Positions 1 through 11,211 of a stretch of 64,000 bases of DNA are shown here, one piece after another. Positions within the stretch are counted from its first letter, which is position 1, and the number at the start of each line of letters is the position of its first letter. The notes below the pieces were generated by a model. That model did not search any database, was not told where the DNA came from, and worked only from the letters and a program-made list of their open reading frames with translations. The stretch lies in contig WPIO01000016.1 in NCBI GenBank assembly GCA_009760855.2, forward strand, positions 1,879,001 through 1,943,000. Direction: 5' to 3'. Position numbers and translations under genes: made by a program. Source of the stretch: Cristatella mucedo (taxonomy: Eukaryota > Bryozoa > Phylactolaemata > Cristatellidae).

Positions 1-99
1 ACAGTTTACCTTTTTAGTATAAATTACTTTTGAGAGGCCATTATATTTCTGATAGTGATTTATTAAGTGATGAAAATCAATTTTTATTTTTTTAACAAG

Positions 100-760
100 T
101 CATTATATCTTTTAGGGTGGTTCGATACAGGGTTTAGAAATCTTAATACACACCACAAAGCACAATAGTTATCTTTATTCTTTATATTGATTGATACAGC
201 AGCCTTTCTTTGCTAAAACAGGTGGTAATTCTAAGTATGAAGAACCTCCTCTAATAATTAATGTATTCGCTAATGTTGATTTCAAGACCTTTGACTTCGA
301 CTAATCTCCAACCAGAGCCAGTATTTGTACCAATAACTTTGTCTAATGATTCTTTTAGCGATTTCAGTTGATTTATAATATTTAGTAAAATCACTTCTTT
401 TGATAACTGCAACTAATTTGGAACTGGTAATTCTATTATAACTATGAGTATCAGTTTGATCATGATATGAATGTACAGCTATCTTAGTTTGTAGTTTGAA
501 CGAAAAAAATCTATTGGTAATATCAAGTAATACACTGCTATAACTTGGTACTATAATATTAAAGAAGTCGTCAATTTCAGTAGCTGGATAATCTTTACCT
601 TTAAGTACATAGCGTTCGTGTTTTCCATTAGCTCCAATAAATGTTAGTTTTAATTTATGAAGTCTTCAAGCAACGCTATTTCCTGCTGTTATGTCGTCAA
701 TATTCATTAGCGTTCTGGCTTCAGTGTGAAAAGAGTTTCCCTTATTAGGACGAATTCGAT
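100..760 (-). mobile_element. Decayed Polinton/Maverick-like virus-like element fragment
   Basis: Read on the minus strand, this AT-rich stretch keeps pieces of a protein with the pattern INIKNKD..C..WC followed by an R/Y-rich stretch, and before that a GSGW..(V/I)E motif. From memory, this pattern belongs to a reading frame that accompanies family B DNA polymerases in Polinton-like and related DNA virus-like elements of invertebrates. Only a small part is present and it is broken in several places, so it is an old fossil. No terminal repeats or capsid genes are visible. The base composition is much more AT-rich than the flanking GC-rich peroxidase array. The family assignment is inferred from motif memory, not from a search. 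Confidence 0.45.
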
Positions 761-922
761 ACATATATTAATATGAAAATAAATATTTAATTGAATTAAA
801 AAATTGTTTTACTGTTATATAGATAAAAATATAAAAATATAAATATAAATATATATATATAAATATATATAGATAAAAAGTAAATCTGTTGCTAATTGAA
901 AAAGTAAATCTGTTGCTTCCTA
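761..922. other. AT-rich junction before the peroxidase array
   Basis: Simple AT-rich sequence with ATAAATAT-type runs. A direct repeat of about 18 bp (AAAGTAAATCTGTTGCT) occurs twice between 876 and 917, immediately before homology to the peroxidase units begins. No gene is seen. It marks the left edge of the tandem array. Confidence 0.5.
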
Positions 923-1119
923 CCTTTACGGCTTCCTCCACGGCGAATAAATTCCTGCGGTGAGCGTGGTTTGGCTTTTCGGTAAGAGTGGTTTGGCCTC
1001 GCTATTGGGTGGTGGGGGCGGTTGCTGTCGCTTCCTCGCGCGGCCATATCCCACCATCCTCCCGCCATTACTAAGGAGCCGTGGGTCGCGATTTCGAGGC
1101 CTCCGATGAACTTCCGACC

Positions 1120-2585
1120 ATACGGCCGCTCGCGTTGGCGCCATTTCGCGGCGCGGCGATCTCGCTGGCCCTGGCGCTGGTGCTGCTTCGCACGGCTGCC
1201 GCCGCGGCGGCGGCGCTGACGGAGCGCGACGTGGCCGAGCTGAAGCGGCTCCTGGCGGACGCCGTGCGCTCGACCCTGGACCGCGACGAGGACGGCAAGC
1301 AGTATCAGCTGCTCGTCGGTGGCTTCTCGCGCCTCGCCTTCCACTCGTGCCTTCCCTCTGCAGCAAATGTAAAGCGCCTAGAAAGAGATTAAGTTCTCTG
1401 AGGGGGCTTTATCTAGCGCATTATTATTATTATTATTGTTTCGGCACCCGCTGCACGGGCTGCATCAACCCCAAGGAGCGCGTCGGCAACAACGGACTCC
1501 GCTTGGCCGTCGCCGCGGCCGAGTCGGTGCTGGCGCGTACCGACGTCGCCATATCGCGAGGCGACCTCTGGGCGCTGGCGGCCATCGTCGCGTCGAATCA
1601 AGGCCTGCTCAACGCGGCCGCCGCCGCCTCAGCGAACGCCGGGATAGGCGGCGGCGACGGAGGCGGCCGGTCCCAAAAACCGGCGGCTTCGGCCGCCGAG
1701 CTGAACGTGCGCTTCCGCTATGGCCGACAGGACTGCGACACGGCGCCGCACAGCTCGTTCAAAGCGATCTTTCCTAACCCGCATGACGGCATCGACAGCC
1801 TGCTGGAGTACATGGGCGCCAACTTCCGACTGTCGCCGAGGTTCGCGGTCGCTGCGCTCGGCTCGCACGGCACCGGCGTCGTCCGGCGGCTCGGCTCGGC
1901 GGCGGTGTTCGCCAACTGGGTCACGTGCGCCGACTGCCTGGACAACACCTTCTTTCGCAACATCCTCGACCGCGAACTCGACTGGCGGCAGACGCCCGTG
2001 CAGCTCGATCCGACCGCAGCCGGCCCGCCCATCTGGGTGTGGCGCGAGGGCGCGCAGCGCCAGCGCATCAAGTTCAACTGCGACATCGGCCTGGTGAAGA
2101 ACGTGAGCGTGCTCAGCGACGACACGGGTCAGACGTCGTGCAGCTACGAGAGCTGCCCGACGTCTGCGACCGCGCAGTGGGTTCGGCAGTACGCGGCCGA
2201 CAACGACCTGTTCCTTCGCGACTACGCTGAAGCGCTGACGGCCATCGTCGAGAAAGGCTACGCTTTCGGCGAGCTGCGCGAGCCAGAAAAGGACGGAAGT
2301 GACGAAAACGACGCAAGTCAGCCGCCGGCAGCACTGGACACGACGACAATCGGCCGCAGCGGCAACGCTAATGGCGGCGGCAATGGGGGCGGCGACGCGA
2401 CGCAGCCTGGCAGCAGCGACGCGCCGAAATCCGGCGGTGGCGCGGGCAAGTCGTCGCAAGGCGTCAGCGCTCCCACGTCGTCGCAAGGCGGCAGCGCGCG
2501 CACGTCGCCGCAAGGCGACAGCGCTCGCACGTGGCCACAAGGCGTTGGCCAGCCCGGACCGGCCTGGGCCAGCTCTTGGGTGTAG
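1120..2585 (+). pseudogene. Plant-type haem peroxidase, copy 1 (pseudogene)
   Basis: This is the first of three tandem copies and is nearly identical to the open copies at 6765 and 11997. Two lesions are visible: the position of the start codon reads ATA where the other copies have ATG, and an 89-bp transposon-tail insertion (1352-1440) falls between the distal haem motif RLAFHSC and the next segment, bringing an in-frame TAA and a frame change. Downstream of the insertion the frame is open to the stop at 2585 and keeps the proximal-His motif ALGSHGTG, the NW tryptophan, the FNCD aspartate and the YAADND helix. The C-terminal tail has about three units of the 27-bp (9-residue) repeat. The 5' flank differs from that of copies 2 and 3 and lacks their polypurine/TATA promoter. 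A shorter product from an internal ATG is possible but would lack the distal haem residues. Confidence 0.85.
1352..1440 (+). mobile_element. 89-bp LINE 3'-tail insertion in peroxidase copy 1
   Basis: The insert begins TTCCCTCTGCAGCAAATG, continues with AAAGCGCCTAGAAAGAGATT and TTCTCTGAGGG, and ends in an ATT repeat. The same tail follows the LINE at 54345-54985 and recurs at 36835, 48650, 49905 and 56105. Copies 2 and 3 read straight through the site, so this is a very short, 5'-truncated LINE insertion. The ends are not GT/AG, so it is not an intron. No clear target-site duplication is visible. Confidence 0.85.
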
Positions 2586-4671
2586 GAGTCGGGATTTTAA
2601 TTATGCCAGCGCCGACGAGCCGGCGCCGTCTTGTGACTTTTGGGATGTGAGCGATAGCCCGGGGCACCTGTGCGAATGTCGAGCGAGGTGTCCTGCTGGA
2701 ACCTGTTTGCAACGAGTCGGGCGGCAGGCAGGCTGGCGCAAAACGCTCCGGGCGCTTTGGCTGTGCGGGCGTTCGGAGCGGACAGAGAATCCAACTTCCG
2801 AGCGGCGGACACAGCGAAGCATCACGCTTTGCGAGCCGAATCTGCGGTTACATGATTGCCCGTAGCAAGAGCTGATGGAATGCCTACTTGGTCATGCTTG
2901 AGGATAAAGTCGTATTCTGTTGAGATTAAAATGGTTGTATTTTGCCTTAAAGGTAAACGTCTGGAGAACACACAGGATTGGTACAATGGTCGAGTAATTG
3001 GGTAGGGCTCCTTTGAAAAGACATGTTAAACTTGATGCAGTTTTAACGAGTTCCACAAAAGGATTAACGGATTAAAGGAAAGCATTAACAAACGGCTGAG
3101 GAAACTGTCGACCCAGAAGGAAACCTTAAGCAATAGCTACACATAACAGGTTACCAATCTGTGCCAGCATGTACGACTTGCGTCCCAACTTGTTGAGTCT
3201 TGGTACATCGAGGTGCGTTTTTGCAGCTTGCTGTGTTGTACGCTTCTAACTTTTTATAAAAGGCTTCATTTACAGTCTACCTTTGCACTTCATAACACAA
3301 CTCGGCGAATATTTGATGGATCAACGTGGTATTGCAAATACTGTTCAGCCCCCTAGTTTTCAGTGAGCGATATTTTTACCACGCGGAACTTAAGAGGCTG
3401 CCCCGTGCCTGCGGGCGGCAGATTGGAAGCAGTCGGACTGCAGCGAGTAAATTTAGCATTAACCGACCGCACTGCGACCGCAGGTCCACGTGGACGGTTC
3501 ATTTACTAACGGTTTAAGAGGTTTAACGCTCTCATGCGATGCATTAGCTGCGTGACGCCGATCAATTGGCTTGCATGCATGTATCTTGCGGCATGCAGCC
3601 GGCCAGGCAGACGCCGCGCCAGAGAATTTATGGCGCCGATTCGGTATAGTGTGAATTCACTACGTGGCAGAAGGCGCGCGCGCCTACGAGAATACTGTTA
3701 TGCATTACGACCTCGACCTGGCTACTTCACAAAGTTCGGGGGACCTGACCGTCAGTCGCTCACTTGGGCTAACGCTCTGTCGGTCGATGAGTCGCAGCGC
3801 TGAGCGCGAGCTTCTGCAAGCCGGGAACGAGTCTGCCGGAAGTCACGTGCCGCAGCATTCGGAAGCCACGAGCCACAGCTAGCGTAATTTACGTGCTCTC
3901 GTTGGCGCTGCTGCGTGCAGACTATTGAGTGAGCGATTGCTGTGTCGTTATCGTTCGGGTATTGCGAGCTCCCAATTTTTGTGCCGCAGACACGTGATGC
4001 TGAAGTCATCCGGAGGAGTGCTTTCATGGAAGCGCTCGAAGGAGCTCGAACGCTACGAACATTCGAGCTGTAGTAGCTCCTTTACTGTCGAGTCCTCTGC
4101 GACGAATGCTGCGAACCATACGCAGTGCCTGTCGTTGCGTGACACACTTATTGATGCTGATGTAGCTAGCACCTCGAAGTAAAGCCAGAGTGTCGTAAAA
4201 GCCTATTGAGGCACGCAGGTGCCGAATGTAGCAGGGCGAAACAGTGATCGGGAACTCCCACACGTTAATAGCGAATCCATTTCTGTAATTGCGGAACAGC
4301 ATTTCCGAGGGGTGCCGAGAGGCCAACGTGTACAGCACAGGTCGCCAATTCGAAGCCTAAGGTACAACTGATAACCGTCACTTGAAATTCGCCTTTTAAA
4401 CCGTCTAAACCACCGACAGCGACATGTACCGATCCTAATGATAACAAATCTGAGGCTCCTAATAGCATCTCAAACACTTGTCAAACTAACCGATGTAGCC
4501 TAATTGTATGCAGTATATGAATAAATAAATATATTAAACTTATGATGTAGCCTAATTTTGGTTATCTGTACATGAATTTGAAAGATAGAAACTCGAATAG
4601 GAATCCGTGGACATTTTAATAGGACATCTGAATTTCAAGCGCGTGGGTTACGCTGTCCCGGCTTAGCCAAA
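2586..4671. other. Spacer after peroxidase copy 1 (3' flank)
   Basis: Contains the 3' untranslated and intergenic sequence of the repeat unit. It is nearly identical to the sequence after copy 2 (8235-10321) and partly matched, with clear divergence, after copy 3 (13518-14250 and 15360-16420). I found no recognisable gene; short open frames here are not conserved with the diverged unit 3. A cluster of AATAAATA-type sequence lies near 4518-4535. Confidence 0.6.
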
Positions 4672-4908
<237 letters not shown>

Positions 4909-5103
4909 CTCGCCTTTAACGACAAGAGGTCGCAGGGTCTAGTATATATAGGCTGGTAAATCACAAATATTTTGTATTATGCTACACTAAAATATTAATT
5001 GTAGCAATCCATCAATGCAATTTTTACCTTAGTCACGGTTTGCTACGTTTGGCAAAATGTTAACTGCATTTGCCTGCAGCCGAGTCGACCGCTCTCGCGT
5101 AAA

Positions 5104-5572
5104 GGCTAGGCATGGCTAGGCATGGCTAGGCATGGCTAGGCATGGCTAGGCATGGCTAGGCATGGCTAGGCATGGCTAGGCATGGCTAGGCATGGCTAGG
5201 CATGGCTAGGCATGGCTAGGCATGGCTAGGCATGGCTAGGCATGGCTAGGCATGGCTAGGCATGGCTAGGCATGGCTAGGCATGGCTAGGCTAGGCATGG
5301 CTAGGCATGGCTAGGCATGGCTAGGCATGGCTAGGCATGGCTAGGCATGGCTAGGCATGGCTAGGCATGGCTAGGCATGGCTAGGCATGGCTAGGCATGG
5401 CTAGGCATGGCTAGGCATGGCTAGGCAGGCTAGGCATGGCTAGGCATGGCTAGGCATGGCTAGGCATGGCTAGGCATGGCTAGGCATAGGCATGGCTAGG
5501 CATGGCTAGGCATGGCTAGGCATGCCTAGGCATGCCTAGGCATGGCTAGGCATGCCTAGGCATGGCCACGTA
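5104..5572. repeat. 10-bp minisatellite (GGCTAGGCAT), about 47 copies
   Basis: Decamer GGCTAGGCAT in nearly perfect tandem array. Three units are shortened or changed mid-array (near 5290, 5425 and 5485), and CATGCCTAGG variants appear near the right edge. The orthologous array in the duplicated spacer (10729-10803) has only about seven copies, so copy number has changed since the duplication. Confidence 0.95.
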
Positions 5573-5990
5573 AGCATTCCTCCTCGTTCTCGTCCTTCTC
5601 ATCCTCCCACTCATGGAGGTCATCCAGCAGAGCCCATCGATGGCCCATTTCTTCACCGACGACGCCTCAGCCAATGAAGAACTAAGGTACCCAGACATGT
5701 GACGCCAGTTGCACAGCTTTCTGGAGGTACAGGAGTAATTTTGAAGTCGCTCCACGGATATTCAAACGACCATTCAAACCGAGAGAAATCACGAGGCGGC
5801 TGAAGGTCTCCGCGGGCTTGTGGCATATATAAAAGTATCGCCGAGTGCATGGCTTGAACGAACCCTGCGCTAAGACCCAGTGCTGATTTGTACGCGCTCG
5901 TATAACCGACTGCATCGCCTCGCAACCGTATCTTAACCTTAGCCGACGGTGGCTCTGAAGTGCAAAAGCTCTAGCTCAGGCGCCATTTAT
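5573..5990. other. Unique spacer segment with a small minus-strand frame
   Basis: This segment separates the minisatellite from the polypurine tract. A 90-codon minus-strand frame (5653-5925) is preserved in the duplicate (10872-11144). The two copies are recent, so this says nothing about selection. I recognise no domain in it and do not call a gene. Confidence 0.4.
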
Positions 5991-6514
5991 GAGAGGAGAG
6001 AAAGGAGAGAAAAGAGAAGAGAGAAATGAGAGAAAAGAGGAGAGAGCGAGGAGAGAAGGGAGAAAAGAGAGCGGAGAGAGTGAGAGGAGATAAGAAGAGA
6101 GAGAATAGAGATAGGAGAGGAGAGAGAGGAGAGAAGGGATAAAAGAGAGAGAGGAGAGCGAGGGAGAGAGGAGAAAGAGATAAGAGGAGAGAGGAGAGAA
6201 GAGAGGGGAGAAAGAGAATAGAGAGACGAGAGAAAAGTGGGAAAAGAGGAGAGAGAGAGGAGAGAAGAAAGGAGAGAGAGGAGAGAAAGAGGAGTGAGAG
6301 GAGAGAAAGAGGAGTGAGAGGAGAGAAAGAGGAGTGAGAGGAGAGAAAGAGGAGTGAGAGAGAGAAATGAGAGAGAGAGAGCAGAGAGAGAGAGCAGAGA
6401 GAGAGAGAAAAGAGAGACAGAGAGACAAGAGAGGTGAGAGGAGAGGAGAGAGAGAGGAGAAAAAGGAGAGAAGAGGGAGAGGGAGAGAAGAGACAAGGAG
6501 AGAGAGAGAGAGAG
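5991..6514. repeat. Polypurine (GA-rich) tract upstream of peroxidase copy 2
   Basis: About 520 bp of almost pure purine on the + strand (GAGAGGAGAGAAAGG-type units with GGAGTGAGAGGAGAGAAAGA repeated four times near 6290-6360). It ends directly at the TATA-like box at 6515. Such tracts can form triplex DNA and bind GAGA-type factors; a role here is inference. The tract is duplicated at 11212-11746, with part of it replaced there by a purer (GA)n run. Confidence 0.9.
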
Positions 6515-6522
6515 TATTTAAG
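6515..6522 (+). promoter_or_regulatory. Putative TATA box of peroxidase copy 2
   Basis: TATTTAAG stands at the exact end of the polypurine tract, about 245 bp before the ATG at 6765. The same element occurs before copy 3 at 11747. Copy 1, which is a pseudogene, lacks it. No transcription start evidence is available. Confidence 0.4.
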
Positions 6523-6764
6523 CGCCTTGAAAGGTGAGGGTCGGTGCGGTTTAATATTTTGGTAATTCTAAACCACAAGCTTACGAAAGGCGAGTGGGAG
6601 GCCTGCGGCGAGGGTCGTTTTGGCTTTGCGGTGTGAGTGTTTTGACGTGGCTAGTAGATGGTGGGGGTGAATTTGCTGTCGCTTCTTCGCGCGACCCCAC
6701 CATTCTACGCCGTTCCTCGGGATCCGCGGGTCGCGATTTCGAGGCCTCCGATGAACTTCCGACC

Positions 6765-8234
6765 ATGCGGCCGCTCGCGTTGGCGCCATTTCGCGGCGCA
6801 GCGATCTCGCTGGCCCTGGCGCTGGTGCTGCTTCGCACGGCTGCCGCCGCGGCGGCGGCGCTGACGGAGCGCGACGTGGCCGAGCTGAAGCGGCTCCTGG
6901 CGGACGCCGTGCGCTCGACCCTGGACCGCGACGAGGACGGCAAGCAGTATCAGCTGCTCGTCGGCGGCTTCTCGCGCCTCGCCTTCCACTCGTGCCTCGG
7001 CACCCGCTGCACGGGTTGCATCAACCCCAAGGAGCGCGTCGGCAACAACGGACTCCGCTTGGCCGTCGCCGCGGCCGAGTCGGTGCTGGCGCGTACCGAC
7101 GTCGCCATATCGCGAGGCGACCTCTGGGCGCTGGCGGCCATCGTCGCGTCGAATCAAGGCCTGCTCAACGCGGCCGCCGCCGCCTCAGCGAACGCCGGGA
7201 TAGGCGGCGGCGACGGAGGCGGCCGGTCCCAAAAACCGGCGGCTTCGGCCGCCGAGCTGAACGTGCGCTTCCGCTATGGCCGACAGGACTGCGACACGGC
7301 GCCGCACAGCTCGTTCAAAGCGATCTTTCCTAACCCGCATGACGGCATCGACAGCCTGCTGGAGTACATGGGCGCCAACTTCCGACTGTCGCCGAGGTTC
7401 GCGGTCGCTGCGCTCGGCTCGCACGGCACCGGCGTCGTCCGGCGGCTCGGCTCGGCGGCGGTGTTCGCCAACTGGGTCACGTGCGCCGACTGCCTGGACA
7501 ACACCTTCTTTCGCAACATCCTCGACCGCGAACTCGACTGGCGGCAGACGCCCGTGCAGCTCGATCCGACCGCAGCCGGCCCGCCCATCTGGGTGTGGCG
7601 CGAGGGCGCGCAGCGCCAGCGCATCAAGTTCAACTGCGACATCGGCCTGGTGAAGAACGTGAGCGTGCTCAGCGACGACACGGGTCAGACGTCGTGCAGC
7701 TACGAGAGCTGCCCGACGTCTGCGACCGCGCAGTGGGTTCGGCAGTACGCGGCCGACAACGACCTGTTCCTTCGCGACTACGCTGAAGCGCTGACGGCCA
7801 TCGTCGAGAAAGGCTACGCTTTCGGCGAGCTGCGCGAGCCAGAAAAGGACGGAAGTGACGAAAACGACGCAAGTCAGCCGCCGGCAGCACTGGACACGAC
7901 GACAATCGGCCGCAGCGGCAACGCTAATGGCGGCGGCAATGGGGGCGGCGACGCGACGCAGCCTGGCAGCAGCGACGCGCCGAAATCCGGCGGTGCGCGG
8001 GCAAGTCGGCAAGTCGCTCCCACGTCGTCGCAAGGCGGCAGCGCTCCCACGTCGTCGCAGGCGGCAGCGCGCGCGCCGCAGCGCGCGCAACGTCGCCGCA
8101 AGGTGCAAGGTGGCGGCGCACGCACGTCGTCGCAAGGTGGCGGCGCACGCACGTCGTCGCAAGGTGGCAGTGCACGCACGTGGCCACAAGGCGTTGGCAA
8201 GCCCGGACCGGCCTGGGCCAGCTCTTGGGTGTAG
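6765..8234 (+). CDS. Secreted plant-type haem peroxidase, copy 2 (hybrid copy)
   Basis: Intronless frame of 489 codons. The ATG at 6765 is the first in-frame ATG and starts a clear signal peptide (residues about 1-32, with a Leu/Ala-rich core). The fold is that of the plant/fungal/bacterial haem peroxidase superfamily: distal Arg71 and His75 in RLAFHSC, proximal His220 in ALGSHGTG, Trp237 in FANW (ascorbate-peroxidase Trp position), Asp292 in FNCDIGL (partner of the proximal His) and the helix YAADNDLFLRDYAEA, which is close to ascorbate peroxidase. The Asp that normally follows the distal His and binds calcium is Ser76. Extra cysteines (77, 82, 85, 240, 243, 291, 311, 316) suggest disulphides, as expected outside the cell. 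Residues after about 355 form a low-complexity Gly/Ser/Thr/Gln tail with 27-bp repeats, shifted in frame over a short internal stretch compared with copies 1 and 3. Expected reaction: H2O2-dependent oxidation of an unknown donor. The 5' part matches copy 3 and the 3' part matches copy 1. Confidence 0.85.
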   Translation: MRPLALAPFRGAAISLALALVLLRTAAAAAAALTERDVAELKRLLADAVRSTLDRDEDGKQYQLLVGGFSRLAFHSCLGTRCTGCINPKERVGNNGLRLAVAAAESVLARTDVAISRGDLWALAAIVASNQGLLNAAAAASANAGIGGGDGGGRSQKPAASAAELNVRFRYGRQDCDTAPHSSFKAIFPNPHDGIDSLLEYMGANFRLSPRFAVAALGSHGTGVVRRLGSAAVFANWVTCADCLDNTFFRNILDRELDWRQTPVQLDPTAAGPPIWVWREGAQRQRIKFNCDIGLVKNVSVLSDDTGQTSCSYESCPTSATAQWVRQYAADNDLFLRDYAEALTAIVEKGYAFGELREPEKDGSDENDASQPPAALDTTTIGRSGNANGGGNGGGDATQPGSSDAPKSGGARASRQVAPTSSQGGSAPTSSQAAARAPQRAQRRRKVQGGGARTSSQGGGARTSSQGGSARTWPQGVGKPGPAWASSWV

Positions 8235-10321
8235 GAGTCGGGATTTTAATTATGCCAGCGCCGACGAGCCGGCGCCGTCTTGTGACTTTTGGGATGTGAG
8301 CGATAGCCCGGGCACCTGTGCGAATGTCGAGCGAGGTGTCCTGCTGGAACCTGTTTGCAACGAGTCGGGCGGCAGGCAGGCTGGCGCAAAACGCTCCGGG
8401 CGCTTTGGCTGTGCGGGCGTTCGGAGCGGACAGAGAATCCAACTTCCGAGCGGCGGACACAGCGAAGCATCACGCTTTGCGAGCCGAATCTGCGGTTACA
8501 TGATTGCCCGTAGCAAGAGCTGATGGAATGCCTACTTGGTCATGCTTGAGGATAAAGTCGTATTCTGTTGAGATTAAAATGGTTGTATTTTGCCTTAAAG
8601 GTAAACGTCTAGAGAACACACAGGAATGGTACAATGGTCGAGTAATTGGGTAGGGCTCCTTTGAAAAGACAGGTTAAACTTGATGCAGTTTTAACGCAGT
8701 TCCACAAAAGGATTAACGGATTAAAGGAAAGCATTAACAAACGGCTGAGGAAACTGTCGACCCAGAAGGAAACCTTAAGCAATAGCTACACATAACAGGT
8801 TACCAATCTGTGCCAGCATGTACGACTTGCGTCCCAACTTGTTGAGTCTTGGTACATCGAGGTGCGTTTTTGCAGCTTGCTGTGTTGTACGCTTCTAACT
8901 TTTTATAAAAAGCTTCATTTACAGTCTACCTTTGCACTTCATAACACAACTCGGCGAATATTTGATGGATCAACGTGGTATTGCAAATACTGTTCAGCCC
9001 CCTAGTTTTCAGTGAGCGATATTTTTTACCACGCGGAACTTAAGAGGCTGCCCCGTGCCTGCGGGCGGCAGATTGGAAGCAGTCGGACTGCAGCGAGTAA
9101 ATTTAGCATTAACCGACCGCACTGCGACCGCAGGTCCACGTGGACGGTTCATTTACTAACGGTTTAAGAGGTTTAACGCTCTCATGCGATGCATTAGCTG
9201 CGTGACGCCGATCAATTGGCTTGCATGCATGTATCTTGCGGCATGCAGCCGGCCAGGCAGACGCCGCGCCAGAGAATTTATGGCGCCGATTCGGTATAGT
9301 GTGAATTCACTACGTGGCAGAAGGCGCGCGCGCCTACGAGAATACTGTTATGCATTACGACCTCGACCTGGCTACTTCACAAAGTTCGGGGGACCTGACC
9401 GTCAGTCGCTCACTTGGGCTAACGCTCTGTCGGTCGATGAGTCGCAGCGCTGAGCGCGAGCTTCTGCAAGCCGGGAACGAGTCTGCCGGAAGTCACGTGC
9501 CGCAGCATTCGGAAGCCACGAGCCACAGCTAGCGTAATTTACGTGCTCTCGTTGGCGCTGCTGCGTGCAGACTATTGAGTGAGCGATTGCTGTGTCGTTA
9601 TCGTTCGGGTATTGCGAGCTCCCAATTTTTGTGCCGCAGACACGTGATGCTGAAGTCATCCGGAGGAGTGCTTTCATGGAAGCGCTCGAAGGAGCTCGAA
9701 CGCTACGAACATTCGAGCTGTAGTAGCTCCTTTACTGTCGAGTCCTCTGCGACGAATGCTGCGAACCATACGCAGTGCCTGTCGTTGCGTGACACACTTA
9801 TTGATGCTGATGTAGCTAGCACCTCGAAGTAAAGCCAGAGTGTCGTAAAAGCCTATTGAGGCACGCAGGTGCCGAATGTAGCAGGGCGAAACAGTGATCG
9901 GGAACTCCCACACGTTAATAGCGAATCCATTTCTGTAATTGCGGAACAGCATTTCCGAGGGGTGCCGAGAGGCCAACGTGTACAGCACAGGTCGCCAATT
10001 CGAAGCCTAAGGTACAACTGATAACCGTCACTTGAAATTCGCCTTTTAAACCGTCTAAACCACCGACAGCGACATGTACCGATCCTAATGATAACAAATC
10101 TGAGGCTCCTAATAGCATCTCAAACACTTGTCAAACTAACCGATGTAGCCTAATTGTATGCAGTATATGAATAAATAAATATATTAAACTTATGATGTAG
10201 CCTAATTTTGGTTATCTGTACATGAATTTGAAAGATAGAAACTCGAATAGGAATCCGTGGACATTTTAATAGGACATCTGAATTTCAAGCGCGTGGGTTA
10301 CGCTGTCCCGGCTTAGCCAAA

Positions 10322-10427
10322 AAGTAAGTAGCTCGCCTTTGATGACAGAGGTCGTAGGCTCGGGCCTTTCGACATATGAGAGGCACCTGGATGCAGGCTG
10401 GGTTCTCTTGGGGTGCTGTGCCAATGA

Positions 10428-10429
<2 letters not shown>
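10322..10429 (+). mobile_element. tRNA-derived SINE, type B (partial, duplicated copy)
   Basis: Carried along by the segmental duplication; same sequence and same following TA run as the element at 4672-4782. Confidence 0.6.

Positions 10430-10521
<92 letters not shown>
10430..10521. repeat. (TA)n microsatellite
   Basis: About 46 TA dinucleotides; allelic-like length difference from the duplicate at 4783-4905. Confidence 0.95.
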
Positions 10522-10524
<3 letters not shown>

Positions 10525-10728
10525 CTCGCCTTTAACGACAAGAGGTCGCAGGGTCTATGTATATATAGGCTGGTAAATCACAAATATTTTGTATTATGCT
10601 ACACTAAAATATTAATTGTAGCAATCCATCAATGCAATTTTTACCTTAGTCACGGTTTGCTACGTTTGGCAAAATGTTAACTGCATTTGCCTGCAGCCGA
10701 GTCGACCGCTCTCGCGTAAACAGACGGC

Positions 10729-10803
10729 TGGCTAGGCATGGCTAGGCATGGCTAGGCATGGCTAGGCATGGCTAGGCATGGCTAGGCATGGCTAGGCATG
10801 GCT
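10729..10803. repeat. 10-bp minisatellite (GGCTAGGCAT), about 7 copies
   Basis: Short version of the array at 5104-5572. It is flanked by the same unique sequence on the right from CTCGTTCTCGTCC onwards; the left flank has a few extra bases (CAGACGGCT). Confidence 0.95.
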
Positions 10804-11211
10804 CGTTCTCGTCCTTCTCATCCTCCCACTCATGGAGGTCATCCAGCAGAGCCCATCGATGGCCCATTTCTTCACCGACGACGCCTCAGCCAATGAAGAA
10901 CTAAGGTACCCAGACATGTGACGCCAGTTGCACAGCTTTCTGGAGGTACAGGAGTAATTTTGAAGTCGCTCCACGGATATTCAAACGACCATTCAAACCG
11001 AGAGAAATCACGAGGCGGCTGAAGGTCTCCGCGGGCTTGTGGCATATATAAAAGTATCGCCGAGTGCATGGCTTGAACGAACCCTGCGCTAAGACCCAGT
11101 GCTGATTTGTACGCGCTCGTATAACCGACTGCATCGCCTCGCAACCGTATCTTAACCTTAGCCGACGGTGGCTCTGAAGTGCAAAAAGCTCTAGCTCAGG
11201 GCGCCATTTAT

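Larger units (their letters stand above)
8235..11211. other. Spacer after peroxidase copy 2 (duplicate of spacer 1)
   Basis: Nearly identical to 2586-5990, including the SINE piece (10322-10429), the small minus-strand frame (10872-11144) and the unique segment before the polypurine tract. The main differences are the lengths of the TA run and the decamer minisatellite. No additional gene was found. Confidence 0.7.

Noticed and set aside
1347-2585. An intact gene starting at an internal ATG in peroxidase copy 1
   Set aside because: The apparent start lies just before and inside the transposon-tail insertion, so the product would lack the distal haem residues and begin with transposon sequence. 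Treated as a pseudogene.
5104-5572. CRISPR-like array
   Set aside because: Contiguous 10-bp units without spacers: a minisatellite in a eukaryotic genome.
6594-6764. 57-codon N-terminal extension of peroxidase copies 2 and 3
   Set aside because: No ATG in this stretch; it would need a GTG start. The ATG at 6765 gives a proper signal peptide.
7185-8189. Long antisense open frame (334 codons) across peroxidase copy 2, and its equivalents at 1629-2540 and 12420-13472
   Set aside because: A by-product of high GC3 coding sequence: the sense strand has the signal peptide and haem motifs, while the antisense product is Arg/Ala low complexity with no domain.
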